From contig JAAYTU010000013.1 in NCBI GenBank assembly GCA_012523705.1, forward strand, positions 1-55,553: a DNA stretch of 55,553 nt. The letters run 5' to 3'. The number at the start of each line of letters is the position of its first letter. Position 1 is the stretch's first letter. The notes beneath the pieces were generated by a model, which saw only the letters and a program-made list of their open reading frames with translations, had not been told where the DNA came from and searched no databases. Positions 21,099 through 29,531 of this stretch are shown one piece after another. Both the position numbers and the translations under genes were made by a program. This DNA comes from Clostridiaceae bacterium. GTDB taxonomy: Bacteria; Bacillota; Clostridia; DSM-8532.

Positions 21099-23312
21099 TT
21101 AAAGTCTTTTTAATTTTGCATAGCTTTCCATAAGCCGTTTCATCCCGTAATCTTTAAACTCTATGTCTAGTCTGTAGTCTCCACCTTCATTGACTCTTGC
21201 TTTGATTATTCCTTCTCCAAATTTTTTATGCATTACCCTGTCACCGGTACTGACCTCAGAGCCGGGGGTGAGCTGATTAATCTCCTTAATTCTCGCCTTA
21301 AGATCTGACAAGTCCACTACCTTGCCATAATTCTTGAAGCCTGTCCCTCGATTCTCGTATGTATTTCCTCTGGTCTGCTTCACGCTATCCTCACTCATAT
21401 TGATAAGGTTACCCGGAATCTCTCCTATAAAACGGGACTCCCTGTTATATGAAGTGCTTCCAAACAACATACGACATTTCGCATTTGTAATATAAAGCTC
21501 CTCCTGAGCCCTTGTAATACCAACATAACACAAACGACGTTCTTCTTCTAGAGAGGCTTCCTCTGAAATAGACCTATAGCTTGGGAAAATACCCTCTTCC
21601 ATTCCGGCTATAAATACTATTGGAAACTCCAGGCCTTTGGCTGAATGGAGTGTCATCAATACAATTCTGTCACCGACCTCCTCAGTATCATCTATATCAG
21701 CAACCAAGGAAATATGTGCAAGGAAATTCTCTAGAGTAGGCTCCTCCTCTGTTGTTATCTCGAACTCCCGGGCAACAGAAACAAACTCCTTAATATTTTC
21801 TATTCTGCTTTGGTTCTCTATGCTTCCATCTTTCTCAAGTTCTTTAACGATACCGCTTTTGTCAATCAGCAATTCTATAAACTCGACCAATTCAGTATTA
21901 GCCGATAATTCCTTCATTTTTTCCACAAAGCTGAAGAAATCATTAAGGCTGGTCACCGTCCTGGAAAGGTCAGGATAATTAGAGGCCATGGAAATTATCT
22001 TATACATGCTCACATCTTCCCTAAGGGAATATCCCTCTATCCTGTCCAGAGTGGTCTTGCCTACGCCTCTTTTGGGAACATTTATGATTCTTTTCAGGCT
22101 TACATCATCATTGGCATTCTGAATAATTCTCAGCCATGCAATTACATCCTTAATCTCTTTTCTTTCGTAGAATTTCAGCCCACCATATATTTTATATGGG
22201 ACGCCCTGCTTCATGAGCATATCCTCAATAACACGGGATTGGGCATTCATCCTGTACAGAACGGCCATATCATTATACTTTCTGCCTCCCTGCCTCAAAG
22301 CCTTCATAGTTTTTACAATGTAATAGGCTTCATCCCGCTCATCCAATGCTTCGTGTCTGGTTAGCAGTGCTCCCTCGTTGTTGTCGGTCCAAAGCTCCTT
22401 TTCCTTTCTGGCATCATTATTTTTAATAACATGGTTGGCAGCCTTAAGAATAGTTTGAGTTGACCGATAATTCTGTTCAAGCTTGATTACCATGCACTCA
22501 GGAAAATCCCTCTCGAATCCTAAAATGTTATTGATATCAGCACCTCTCCAGCTGTATATCATCTGGTCATCATCCCCCACAACACAGAGGTTACGGTGTT
22601 TGGATGCCAGCTTTTTGATAAGCTCATACTGAGCTTTATTGGTATCCTGATACTCATCAACCAGAATATAGCGAAATTTGCTAGAATAGTAGTCTAATAC
22701 CTCTTCATGCTCTGAAAGAAGCTTGTTTGTAAGCATGATGATATCGTCAAAATCCAATGCATTATTTGCCTTAAGCTTTTTTTGATAAAGAGTATATAGT
22801 TCAGCTATCTTGCTTCTTCTGTAATCCCCCTGGTTTTGTAGCATATAGGTCTGGGCATCAATCAATTCATCCTTTGCCCTGCTGATTTCATTTAAAACAG
22901 ATTGGGGGGGATAGTTTTTGTCATTTATATTAAGCTGGTTTAAACAAGTTTTTATTAAGGTTTTCTGGTCGTCAGAATCATATATTACAAAGCTTTTATC
23001 ATAATCGATCCTGTCAATTTCTCTGCGCAAAATTCTTACACAGATGGCGTGGAATGTGCCCACCCAAATATTATTGGCTTCAGGCCCTATAAGCTTTTCC
23101 ATGCGTGCTTTCATTTCTCTTGCGGCTTTGTTGGTAAAGGTAAAGGCAAGGATGTTCCATGAACGCTCCAGTTTTTCCTCAATTAAATATGCTATTCTAT
23201 GTGTCAAAACTCTGGTCTTCCCCGATCCTGCGCCTGCAAGAACAAGCAGCGGACCCTCTGTATGAGTAACGGCTTGTAATTGTTGATTATTCAAGCCTTT
23301 CAATATTTCCAT
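21099..23312 (-). CDS. pcrA: ATP-dependent DNA helicase PcrA (UvrD/Rep family)
   Basis: A 3'-to-5' SF1A helicase for repair and replication-fork clearance. Motifs in order: Q motif LNNQQLQAV, Walker A AGAGSGKT (about 28-35), Ia FTFTNKAAREM, II VDEYQDTN (about 222-229), III GDDDQMIYSWRGAD (Met where Ser is usual), IV EQNYRST, V TLHSAKGLEF and VI YVGITRAQEEL. The C-terminal end has a Tudor-like domain (about 680-737) that binds RNA polymerase in Bacilli. The 737 residues are typical. RBS: GGAGG before the ATG. Confidence 0.96.
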   Translation of the reverse strand: MEILKGLNNQQLQAVTHTEGPLLVLAGAGSGKTRVLTHRIAYLIEEKLERSWNILAFTFTNKAAREMKARMEKLIGPEANNIWVGTFHAICVRILRREIDRIDYDKSFVIYDSDDQKTLIKTCLNQLNINDKNYPPQSVLNEISRAKDELIDAQTYMLQNQGDYRRSKIAELYTLYQKKLKANNALDFDDIIMLTNKLLSEHEEVLDYYSSKFRYILVDEYQDTNKAQYELIKKLASKHRNLCVVGDDDQMIYSWRGADINNILGFERDFPECMVIKLEQNYRSTQTILKAANHVIKNNDARKEKELWTDNNEGALLTRHEALDERDEAYYIVKTMKALRQGGRKYNDMAVLYRMNAQSRVIEDMLMKQGVPYKIYGGLKFYERKEIKDVIAWLRIIQNANDDVSLKRIINVPKRGVGKTTLDRIEGYSLREDVSMYKIISMASNYPDLSRTVTSLNDFFSFVEKMKELSANTELVEFIELLIDKSGIVKELEKDGSIENQSRIENIKEFVSVAREFEITTEEEPTLENFLAHISLVADIDDTEEVGDRIVLMTLHSAKGLEFPIVFIAGMEEGIFPSYRSISEEASLEEERRLCYVGITRAQEELYITNAKCRMLFGSTSYNRESRFIGEIPGNLINMSEDSVKQTRGNTYENRGTGFKNYGKVVDLSDLKARIKEINQLTPGSEVSTGDRVMHKKFGEGIIKARVNEGGDYRLDIEFKDYGMKRLMESYAKLKRL

Positions 23313-23399
23313 ATAAGCCTCCGATTTTAGATATATTATGACTTAGGTAATTTGCTTAACAATTATATTATATAATAGCGAAACACTCAATTCAAACAA

Positions 23400-23700
23400 A
23401 TGTTCGAAAAAGAGTGCCGAGAGACTGGGGGTTGGACCATAGAGATTGGATGTTTGAAGTTGAATGTTGGATATTGGATGTTGGATTCTAGAAGCTAGAT
23501 GTTGGGCGTTGGATGTTGGATGTCTGAAGCCTGCAGTGTGGAGTCGGAGCCTGAAATTGAAGTTGGATGATTGAGATTTGAGTTGGACGTTGGATGTTAG
23601 AGATCTGAAGTGTGTTGACGAAGTATGTCTAAAGTCTGATGTTGGATGTGAGGTGTGAGAGGTCGGAATACAGGCTCCAACCTCTTACCTCTAACTTCCG
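23400..23700. repeat. Degenerate GT-rich tandem array (unit near GTTGGATG)
   Basis: The gap between pcrA and spoVT has no convincing gene. About 23430-23660 is filled with imperfect copies of GTTGGATG or TTGGATGTTGGA, with variants such as AGTTGGACG and ATTGGATG. The plus strand is strikingly poor in C. At the end (about 23640-23700) the motif returns in the opposite orientation (TCCAACCTC, ACCTCTAAC), so that end can fold into a long imperfect hairpin just after spoVT. This has no CRISPR-like regular spacing. Confidence 0.75.
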
Positions 23701-23705
23701 GATTG

Positions 23706-24260
23706 TTATTGCTCCATGTGACGGCCAAGAAATCCTGCCGCAGATTGAACTAATTTAGTCTCAACATCCCCCATTTTTGTGTTCGGGTCTGTTGAAAGCA
23801 TAAGAACTGCTCCTATGGCATCTCCCTCGGATATAATTGGAGAAATGACCTGGCCAGTATACTTGGTGCTGCCTTTCTCTTCAGTTATAACCGGTATCCT
23901 TTGGGAATCAGCAGATGAAGCCACAAACATATCGCGATTCTCCATTACTCTTACAATATCCTCGCTTAATGATTTTTCAAGTAATTCCTTCTTCGAGCCA
24001 CCAGATACAGCTATTATTGAGTCTCTGTCTGCCACTGCAATAATATGGCCACTTGTATTATGAAGCGATTCTGCATAAGACTCGGCAAAATCACCCAATT
24101 CACCTATGGGAGAATACTTTTTAAGTATTACTTCCCCTTCCCGGTCTGTATAGATTTCAAGAGGATCCCCTTCTCTTATCCTCAATGTTCTTCTGATTTC
24201 CTTTGGAATAACTACTCTTCCAAGATCATCAATTCGTCGTACAATACCAGTTGCTTTCAA
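23706..24260 (-). CDS. spoVT: Stage V sporulation regulator SpoVT
   Basis: A forespore transcription factor. The N-terminal 50 residues are an AbrB swapped-hairpin DNA-binding domain (GIVRRIDDLGRVVIPKEIRR). Residues about 55-184 are a GAF-like sensor domain (SGHIIAVADRDSIIAVSGGS). It has 184 residues against 178 in B. subtilis. The start codon is TTG at 24260, fixed by AGGAGG 8 bases upstream and by the MKATGIVRR start of the family. A sigma-G-like promoter precedes it. Confidence 0.95.
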   Translation of the reverse strand: MKATGIVRRIDDLGRVVIPKEIRRTLRIREGDPLEIYTDREGEVILKKYSPIGELGDFAESYAESLHNTSGHIIAVADRDSIIAVSGGSKKELLEKSLSEDIVRVMENRDMFVASSADSQRIPVITEEKGSTKYTGQVISPIISEGDAIGAVLMLSTDPNTKMGDVETKLVQSAAGFLGRHMEQ

Positions 24261-24309
24261 AAATCTTACCTCCTCTCAAAGACCCTTTTTGAAAATTTTA
24301 TTTCATGTT

Positions 24310-24339
24310 TAGTATTGGATTTATTCCTTTATTTATGCA
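24310..24339 (-). promoter_or_regulatory. Sigma-G-like promoter of spoVT
   Basis: On the minus strand TGCATA (24339-24334) fits the -35 TGmATA and AATACTA (24316-24310) fits the -10 CATwmTA in six of seven positions, with 17 bases between. spoVT is a forespore sigma-G gene in Bacillus, so this is expected. Confidence 0.6.
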
Positions 24340-24433
24340 GATTAAACTACTGATACAGACATAGTTTTTAGAGAATTAGTAATAATTTATCCAAGCAACC
24401 AGATTTGACACATTGAAATTTAAGGTAAAAAAA

Positions 24434-24452
24434 GGGGGATATTTAATCCCCC
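24434..24452 (-). terminator. Intrinsic terminator of the aspS-gatCAB operon
   Basis: GGGGGAT-loop-ATCCCCC is followed on the minus strand by seven Ts. It lies 9 bases after the gatB stop and is the strongest terminator in the window. Confidence 0.9.
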
Positions 24453-24460
24453 GAAATCTT

Positions 24461-25903
24461 TTATATCTTATATTTATCAAGCTCTTCCACAAGGATTTCC
24501 CTTACCGTATTAGGATCGGCTTTGCCCTGTGTCTCACGCATTATTTTACCCATGAAGAAACCCACAACCTTTTGGTTACCTTCTTTATACTCGATAATAG
24601 ACTTCTCGTTTTCGTTGATTACCTTATTAACTATATCCTTCAAAAATCCTGTATCGGCAATCATACCAAGCTTATGCTCCCGGGCATATTCTTCAGGATC
24701 AACATTGTTCGTATATATCTCCTGAAGAATCTTCTTGCCGATAGTTCTGTTGACGGTCTTCTTTTCAACCATCTTAATCAGCTTACCGAGCTTTTCGTAA
24801 TCAATATCTATCTCATCAAAGGGTTTATTATCTTCATTCACGATGCTTGATAGATCCCCTAAAATCCAATTGGCTACTTCCTTCGGGTTATCTACATATT
24901 TTAAAGTGCCATCAAATATGTCAGCTATTTTCCTGCTTCCTGTAAGAAGCTTACTGTCATAATCCGATAACCCATACTCCTCAGTTAGCCGTTTATACTT
25001 TTCTTCGGCAAGCTCTGGAATAGTGGTTTTTACTTCGGCAATCCACTCATCGCTAATGTAAACAGGCATTATATCAGGGTTAGGGAAGTAGCGATAGTCA
25101 TTTGCATCTTCCTTATCGCGCATTGCATAGCTTTCACCAATATTATCATCCCAGCGTCTTGTTTCCTGTACGATTTCCTCGCATCCTGTTTCCACAGCTG
25201 TGATCTGACGCTCGGATTCATATTCAATAGCCCGTGCAATAGCCTTAAAAGAGTTTAGATTCTTCATTTCAGTCCGTGTTCCTAATTCGCTTGAACCGGC
25301 CTCTCTTACCGAAATATTTACATCACATCTCATAGAGCCTTCCTGCATCTTGCAATCAGAAACATCTGCAAAGGTGAACAGCGATTGAATCTTTTCAAGG
25401 TATGCCACAACCTCTTCAGCACTACGAAAATCTGGCTCACTTACAATCTCGATAAGAGGTACACTAGCGCGATTGTAGTCTACCAAGGATGCATCTGTCC
25501 TGTAATCGTGGACAAGTTTCCCTGCGTCCTCTTCAAGATGGATCTGTTTTATACGTATTTTCTTCTTGCCTGATTCTGTTTCAATTTCAACATAACCATT
25601 TCTGCAAATAGGCGCATATAATTGTGTATTCTGATGGCCCGTAGGTAAATCAGGATAAAAATAATTCTTTTTATCAAAGGTAATCCTGGGCGTTATCTCA
25701 CAATTTGTAACCAAGCCGGCTATTATACCAAGCTCCACAGCTCTTTTGTTTAGCGCAGGCACAAATCCAGGCATTCCCGAGCATGAAGGACATACATTCT
25801 CATTTGCTTCAGATCCAAATTTAGCCGAGCATGAGCAAAAAAGCTTCGACTCGGTTGCAAGCTCAACATGAACTTCAAGACCCATTACTACTTCATATTT
25901 CAT
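24461..25903 (-). CDS. gatB: Asp/Glu-tRNA amidotransferase subunit B
   Basis: GatB phosphorylates the misacylated Asp-tRNA(Asn) or Glu-tRNA(Gln) and completes amidation with ammonia delivered from GatA. Kinase-site motifs are kept: MGLEVHVEL, KKNYFYPD, HLEEDAGK (about residue 122) and the zinc ligands CSCS and CPSC. The tail and YqeY-like domain (about 330-480) is complete. It has 480 residues, normal. The sequence PTGHQNTQL departs from the usual YQI(S/T)Q at that place. The start ATG lies 2 bases after the gatA stop, and its RBS (GGAGG) encodes the last residues of GatA. GatB looks functional although its ammonia-supplying partner does not. Confidence 0.93.
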   Translation of the reverse strand: MKYEVVMGLEVHVELATESKLFCSCSAKFGSEANENVCPSCSGMPGFVPALNKRAVELGIIAGLVTNCEITPRITFDKKNYFYPDLPTGHQNTQLYAPICRNGYVEIETESGKKKIRIKQIHLEEDAGKLVHDYRTDASLVDYNRASVPLIEIVSEPDFRSAEEVVAYLEKIQSLFTFADVSDCKMQEGSMRCDVNISVREAGSSELGTRTEMKNLNSFKAIARAIEYESERQITAVETGCEEIVQETRRWDDNIGESYAMRDKEDANDYRYFPNPDIMPVYISDEWIAEVKTTIPELAEEKYKRLTEEYGLSDYDSKLLTGSRKIADIFDGTLKYVDNPKEVANWILGDLSSIVNEDNKPFDEIDIDYEKLGKLIKMVEKKTVNRTIGKKILQEIYTNNVDPEEYAREHKLGMIADTGFLKDIVNKVINENEKSIIEYKEGNQKVVGFFMGKIMRETQGKADPNTVREILVEELDKYKI

Positions 25904-25905
25904 GC

Positions 25906-27042
25906 TTACCTGCCTCCTTTACAAATATCAAACAATACGTTCTCATTCATGGCTTGAGAAATCAGCTGTACACCGTTATTTGAGCCAAGAGGCACAGATA
26001 ATGAGGGCAATCCACAAAGAGGAGCCAACGCATATAGTGCAAGATTGACATAGGGATCCTGACTGTCTAGTGTAAGTGGCATAGCTATTGCATCAAAGCC
26101 TTTAAACAGCTCATCGCATTGTTCCTTAATCTGACGGCGGATTTTCATTGCCTTCAAATAGAATTTTTCATAGTTTCCACTGGACAATACCATGGCTCCT
26201 ATAATGGAAGTCAGCTTCATATTAAGGCCAAATCCCTCTGTTCTTGAATTGGTATATAAATCTTTAAGGCCCTCATAGTTTTCACTGCGGTAGCCAAATT
26301 TTACTCCGTCATACCGTGAAGTATTATTGCCGATCTCGGCACTGCTTAATATATACATTACCTGTGATAGGACCTCGAAGTGTTCAAGTTCGAATTCCTC
26401 TGTATGGTATTTGGACGCCAACTCCTTAATAGCCTCTTTGCTCTTCTCATCTGTCTTATTCATTACATTTACAGGAATACCGATTGTATATTTTCCTTCC
26501 TTTAAAGGGCCTTTTGAATTCAGCGCAAGAGAACCGTCCCCTTGTGTAGTACTGTCGTTTTCATCATGACCGGCAATTACAGACAGGGTTTCAATGCCCT
26601 CATCCAAATCTCCACATACAATGCCTATCTGATCCATTGAGGATACTGTCTGAACAAGACCGAATCTGGACACAGTGCCGTAGGTGGGACGAATGTAGTA
26701 CAGGCAATTTTCTGCTGCCTGTCTGCGGACCTTTCCGAAAACGTCGTTGCACAAAGCAATCCTACAGGTTTTGTCCAAAACAGCCCCAACCACTCCCGAC
26801 AATTCATTATTATCACCTGAAACTCCCATTACAGCGAATTCATCAAGCTTGGTTTTACCTGCAAGCTCCATGCCTTTATCCAGAAGCTTTCTGACCACTG
26901 TTGCATCTATGGGCGAAATATAATTATGGAGCATCTTTGAGCCTGCTGTTGTAAGCCCGTCTTTGACCATAATATTATCTTCCAATGCAAAGGCATTATC
27001 AGCTTTCACATCGTATTTTGTAACATAATATTGATTCTTCAA
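25906..27042 (-). CDS. gatA: GatA-like protein lacking the amidase catalytic triad
   Basis: GatA normally hydrolyses glutamine with a Lys-cisSer-Ser triad and passes ammonia to GatB. The fold is recognisable here: LTTAGSKMLHNYISPIDATVV, GKTKLDEFA, RPTYGTVSRFGLV and SSMDQIG match the family. The triad is gone: the Lys of IKDN is Glu21 (LEDN), the GGSSGGS loop with the cis-Ser is replaced (VSGDNNELSGVV), and the nucleophile position of SDTGGSIRQP is Lys104 (NDVFGKVRRQ). About 70 N-terminal residues are also missing. The length is 378 against about 485. The start is taken as TTG at 27042, 8 bases after AGGGGGG. The frame is open throughout. It probably serves as a structural subunit, or this complex uses free ammonia. 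Confidence 0.85.
   Translation of the reverse strand: MKNQYYVTKYDVKADNAFALEDNIMVKDGLTTAGSKMLHNYISPIDATVVRKLLDKGMELAGKTKLDEFAVMGVSGDNNELSGVVGAVLDKTCRIALCNDVFGKVRRQAAENCLYYIRPTYGTVSRFGLVQTVSSMDQIGIVCGDLDEGIETLSVIAGHDENDSTTQGDGSLALNSKGPLKEGKYTIGIPVNVMNKTDEKSKEAIKELASKYHTEEFELEHFEVLSQVMYILSSAEIGNNTSRYDGVKFGYRSENYEGLKDLYTNSRTEGFGLNMKLTSIIGAMVLSSGNYEKFYLKAMKIRRQIKEQCDELFKGFDAIAMPLTLDSQDPYVNLALYALAPLCGLPSLSVPLGSNNGVQLISQAMNENVLFDICKGGR
26526..26556. repeat. Repeat-family copy inside the gatA coding region
   Basis: On the minus strand ACAAGGGGACGGTTCTCTTG matches the dispersed family core with short arms CAAG/CTTG. It encodes residues TQGDGSLA of the GatA-like protein, in frame, in a surface segment after DST. 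Confidence 0.6.
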
Positions 27043-27055
27043 TGAAACATCCCCC

Positions 27056-27337
27056 CTATTCAATAGTCTTTGGGACAAGGAAATAGCCATCGTATTGCTC
27101 AGGCGAATTAGCAAGTATTTCATCCCTGGAAAATGTTTTATGGGCCACATCTTCCCTAAGTGGATTTTGCACCTCTATGGGCGAAATCAATGGCTCTGTT
27201 TTGTCTGTGTCAATGCCTGATAATGCTTCGAAGCTTTTTTCAAGCATATTTGCCTGCTCAATAATCCATTCCCGTTCTGACTCAGGCAGGTCAAATTTCA
27301 CCATTTTTTCATATTGCAAAAGGTCTTTTATATCCAT
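27056..27337 (-). CDS. gatC: Asp/Glu-tRNA amidotransferase subunit C
   Basis: A small 93-residue subunit that wraps around and stabilises the GatA-GatB interface. It has the family's N-terminal helix pair (KFDLPESEREWIIEQANML) and the C-terminal segment NPLREDVAHKTFSRDEIL with the nearly invariant LREDV. RBS GGGAGG before the ATG. It is the first of the gatCAB genes after aspS, and the GatA-like start follows its stop by 13 bases. It looks intact, which argues that the complex is still assembled. Confidence 0.94.
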   Translation of the reverse strand: MDIKDLLQYEKMVKFDLPESEREWIIEQANMLEKSFEALSGIDTDKTEPLISPIEVQNPLREDVAHKTFSRDEILANSPEQYDGYFLVPKTIE

Positions 27338-27450
27338 ATAGATATCCTCCCTTTTTACTTTTCTACTTAAACCTTATTCAGCTTAGATTTCCGGTTTCCC
27401 GGGTTCAGTCTCAGCAAGGGCATGCATCATGGGCATGAAAGCCTTACTGA

Positions 27451-29190
27451 TTATCTAATCTTTATGTGAACCTCCCTAAGCTGCTGCTCTGTAACAGCAC
27501 CCGGTGCCCCCAGCAGTAAATCCTGTGCATTGCTGTTCATTGGGAAGGCCACTACCTCTCTTATGCTGTCCTGCTCTGTGAGCAGCATTACAATTCTGTC
27601 AAGACCGGGGGCCATACCTGCGTGGGGAGGAGCTCCATAATGGAAAGCATTATACAATGCTGAGAATTTCTCCTCTATCTCATTCTTGCTATAGCCTGCA
27701 ATTTCAAAGGCTTTTACCATGACCTCGGGCTTGTGATTACGTACTGCTCCCGATGAAAGCTCAACCCCGTTACAAACAATATCATATTGGTAAGCCTTTA
27801 TATCTAAAGGATTCATGTTTTCTAAAGCTTCCATTTCACCCTGGGGCATTGAAAAGGGATTGTGTGTAAACTCTATTTTATTGGTTTCTTCGCTAATTCC
27901 GAACATCGGGAAATCTACTATAAAGCACATCTCGTATCTGGATTTGTCTATCAGCTCGAGACGATTTCCGAGCTCTGTACGAATCTGCCCTGCCAATTTA
28001 TCAACCAACTTTGGAACATCGGATATGAAGAACAAGGTATCATTTTCTTTTAAAGAGAGCATTTCAATCAGCTCTTTTTGCTTTTCTTCAGAAAGGAACT
28101 TAACAATAGGGCCTTTAAGCTCCATTCCGCTTAATATTGAAATATATCCTAATCCCTTCATTCCAATCTCAGTCGCAAAGGCCAACATCTTTTCAAAGAA
28201 TGATTTAGGTCTGGTAGCACATTGAGGAGCTACAATTCCTCTGACAGGCTTATTCTTAAAGGGCATGAAATCAACATCTTTAAAGAAGTCACTTAAATCT
28301 TCAATTATAAGGGGATTTCTTAAATCCGGCTTATCAGTGCCATATTTCAGCATGCTCTCAGCGTAAGTAATCCGTTTAAAGGGGGCAGGACTTACATATT
28401 TATCGGAGAAATGAGCAAATGTGTCATATAAAACCTTCTCCGCAACCTCAAGAACATCCTCTTGGGTAGCAAAAGCCATTTCAAAGTCTAGCTGATAAAA
28501 TTCACCTGGAGATCTGTCGGCTCTGGCATCCTCATCACGGAAACAAGGAGCTATCTGAAAATACTTGTCGAAGCCTGATACCATCAACAACTGTTTAAAC
28601 TGCTGTGGCGCCTGAGGCAGAGCATAAAACATACCCTTATGCTTTCTGCTGGGAACAAGATAGTCCCGGGCACCTTCAGGAGAGGAGGATGTTAGTATAG
28701 GTGTCTGTATTTCGAGAAAACCCAGCTCCTCCATCTTTGTTCTTAAAAAACTGGTTATTTTAGAACGCATTACAATATTATTATGCACCTTGGGATTTCT
28801 AAGGTCCAAAAATCTATATTTCAGACGTACATCCTCCCTGGTCTGCTCCGAAGAGTCCACCTCAAAGGGGAGCTGACGAATAGAGCGGCCAAGGACTTGC
28901 ATACTCTCAACCTTAACCTCAATTTCACCCGTGGCTATTTTAGGGTTGATGGTTTCTTCATCCCTTTGATGCAAAACTCCTTCAACTGAAATAACAGTTT
29001 CACGACCAAGGTTATCAATAAGCTCTGAGTTATCAAATACAATTTGAGTTACGCCGTAGTGATCCCGTAAATCTACAAAAATTACTCCGCCATGATCCCG
29101 TATAGTATCAATCCAGCCTGATAATCTTACTTTCTGGTTCAAATGAATCTTTCTCAGTTCTCCACAATTATGTGTTCTGTAAATGTTCAT
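27451..29190 (-). CDS. aspS: Aspartyl-tRNA synthetase, bacterial type
   Basis: Charges tRNA(Asp), and in organisms without AsnRS also tRNA(Asn), with aspartate. An N-terminal OB fold (residues 1-105) is followed by class II motifs: motif 2 region CFRDEDARADRSPGEFYQLD, the bacterial-type GAD insertion (about 280-420) and motif 3 GLDRIVMLLT near the end. It has 579 residues, normal. The gene heads the aspS-gatC-gatA-gatB operon and is preceded by a T-box leader. Co-transcription with gatCAB suggests a non-discriminating enzyme feeding Asp-tRNA(Asn) to the amidotransferase. Whether an AsnRS exists elsewhere is not visible here. Confidence 0.95.
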   Translation of the reverse strand: MNIYRTHNCGELRKIHLNQKVRLSGWIDTIRDHGGVIFVDLRDHYGVTQIVFDNSELIDNLGRETVISVEGVLHQRDEETINPKIATGEIEVKVESMQVLGRSIRQLPFEVDSSEQTREDVRLKYRFLDLRNPKVHNNIVMRSKITSFLRTKMEELGFLEIQTPILTSSSPEGARDYLVPSRKHKGMFYALPQAPQQFKQLLMVSGFDKYFQIAPCFRDEDARADRSPGEFYQLDFEMAFATQEDVLEVAEKVLYDTFAHFSDKYVSPAPFKRITYAESMLKYGTDKPDLRNPLIIEDLSDFFKDVDFMPFKNKPVRGIVAPQCATRPKSFFEKMLAFATEIGMKGLGYISILSGMELKGPIVKFLSEEKQKELIEMLSLKENDTLFFISDVPKLVDKLAGQIRTELGNRLELIDKSRYEMCFIVDFPMFGISEETNKIEFTHNPFSMPQGEMEALENMNPLDIKAYQYDIVCNGVELSSGAVRNHKPEVMVKAFEIAGYSKNEIEEKFSALYNAFHYGAPPHAGMAPGLDRIVMLLTEQDSIREVVAFPMNSNAQDLLLGAPGAVTEQQLREVHIKIR

Positions 29191-29221
29191 ACCTTATCAC
29201 CTTTCGTGGTTATTTAAAAAA

Positions 29222-29253
29222 GCCCCTCAAAAACAAATATGTTTCTGAGGGGC
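29222..29253 (-). terminator. T-box-controlled terminator of aspS-gatCAB
   Basis: A 12-bp stem built on CCCCTCA/TGAGGGG is followed by a run of six Ts on the minus strand, 32 bases before the aspS ATG. Confidence 0.88.
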
Positions 29254-29494
29254 GAGATTTTTTCCCGCGGTGCCACCCACATTGGTGTTAATAATTCATC
29301 TATTAATAACACCCACTTATTTATTAATCTGTAAACATATCAAATAGTGTTCCCAAAACCTACTACTCACCCAAGCAAAACTTACAGCCTGTGATTTTGC
29401 CTCTCTGTTGGACTTTCCAAAAAGGTCGAGTCTATTTGATCCATCCTGCCTTGTCTCATGGCTTAAGCGCATTTCACACTATCCGGCAAGATTA
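29222..29494 (-). promoter_or_regulatory. T-box leader of aspS-gatCAB with GAAC in the specifier region
   Basis: On the minus strand the T-box sequence GGGTGGCACCGCGG (29278-29265) can pair as antiterminator. A strong terminator follows (29253-29222: CCCCTCAGAAAC / GTTTTTGAGGGG, then TTTTTT). Stem I is closed by ATCAAATAG (29440-29432) with CTATTTGAT (29347-29339). AGAGAG and the distal hairpin GCAAAA/TTTTGC lie inside it. On the 3' side the specifier region reads GGGAACAC (29354-29347): AAC (Asn) is followed by the expected purine, and GAA (Glu) overlaps it by one base shift. Aspartate GAC is not seen at this place. Uncharged tRNA would allow read-through into the operon. Confidence 0.88.
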
Positions 29495-29500
29495 TAAATA

Positions 29501-29529
29501 ATATTATAATATACAAAATATTTTGTCAA
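29501..29529 (-). promoter_or_regulatory. Sigma-A promoter of the T-box operon
   Basis: A perfect TTGACA (29529-29524) and TAATAT (29506-29501) are spaced by 17 bases on the minus strand. The -35 box starts 2 bases after the efp stop codon. Confidence 0.8.
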
Positions 29530-29531
29530 TA

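Noticed and set aside
23400-23700. CRISPR array in the pcrA-spoVT gap
   Set aside because: The units are short, degenerate and directly abutting, without unique spacers of regular length, and no cas gene is near.
24413-24850. 145-codon plus-strand frame over gatB
   Set aside because: It begins in the gatB terminator and runs antisense to the conserved gatB C-terminus; the gatB frame explains the conservation.
25906-27150. GatA as a pseudogene with frameshift, or a sequencing error
   Set aside because: The frame is open from start to stop, conserved blocks on both sides of the missing motifs stay in the same frame, and the changes are many and spread out, so one or two indels cannot explain them.
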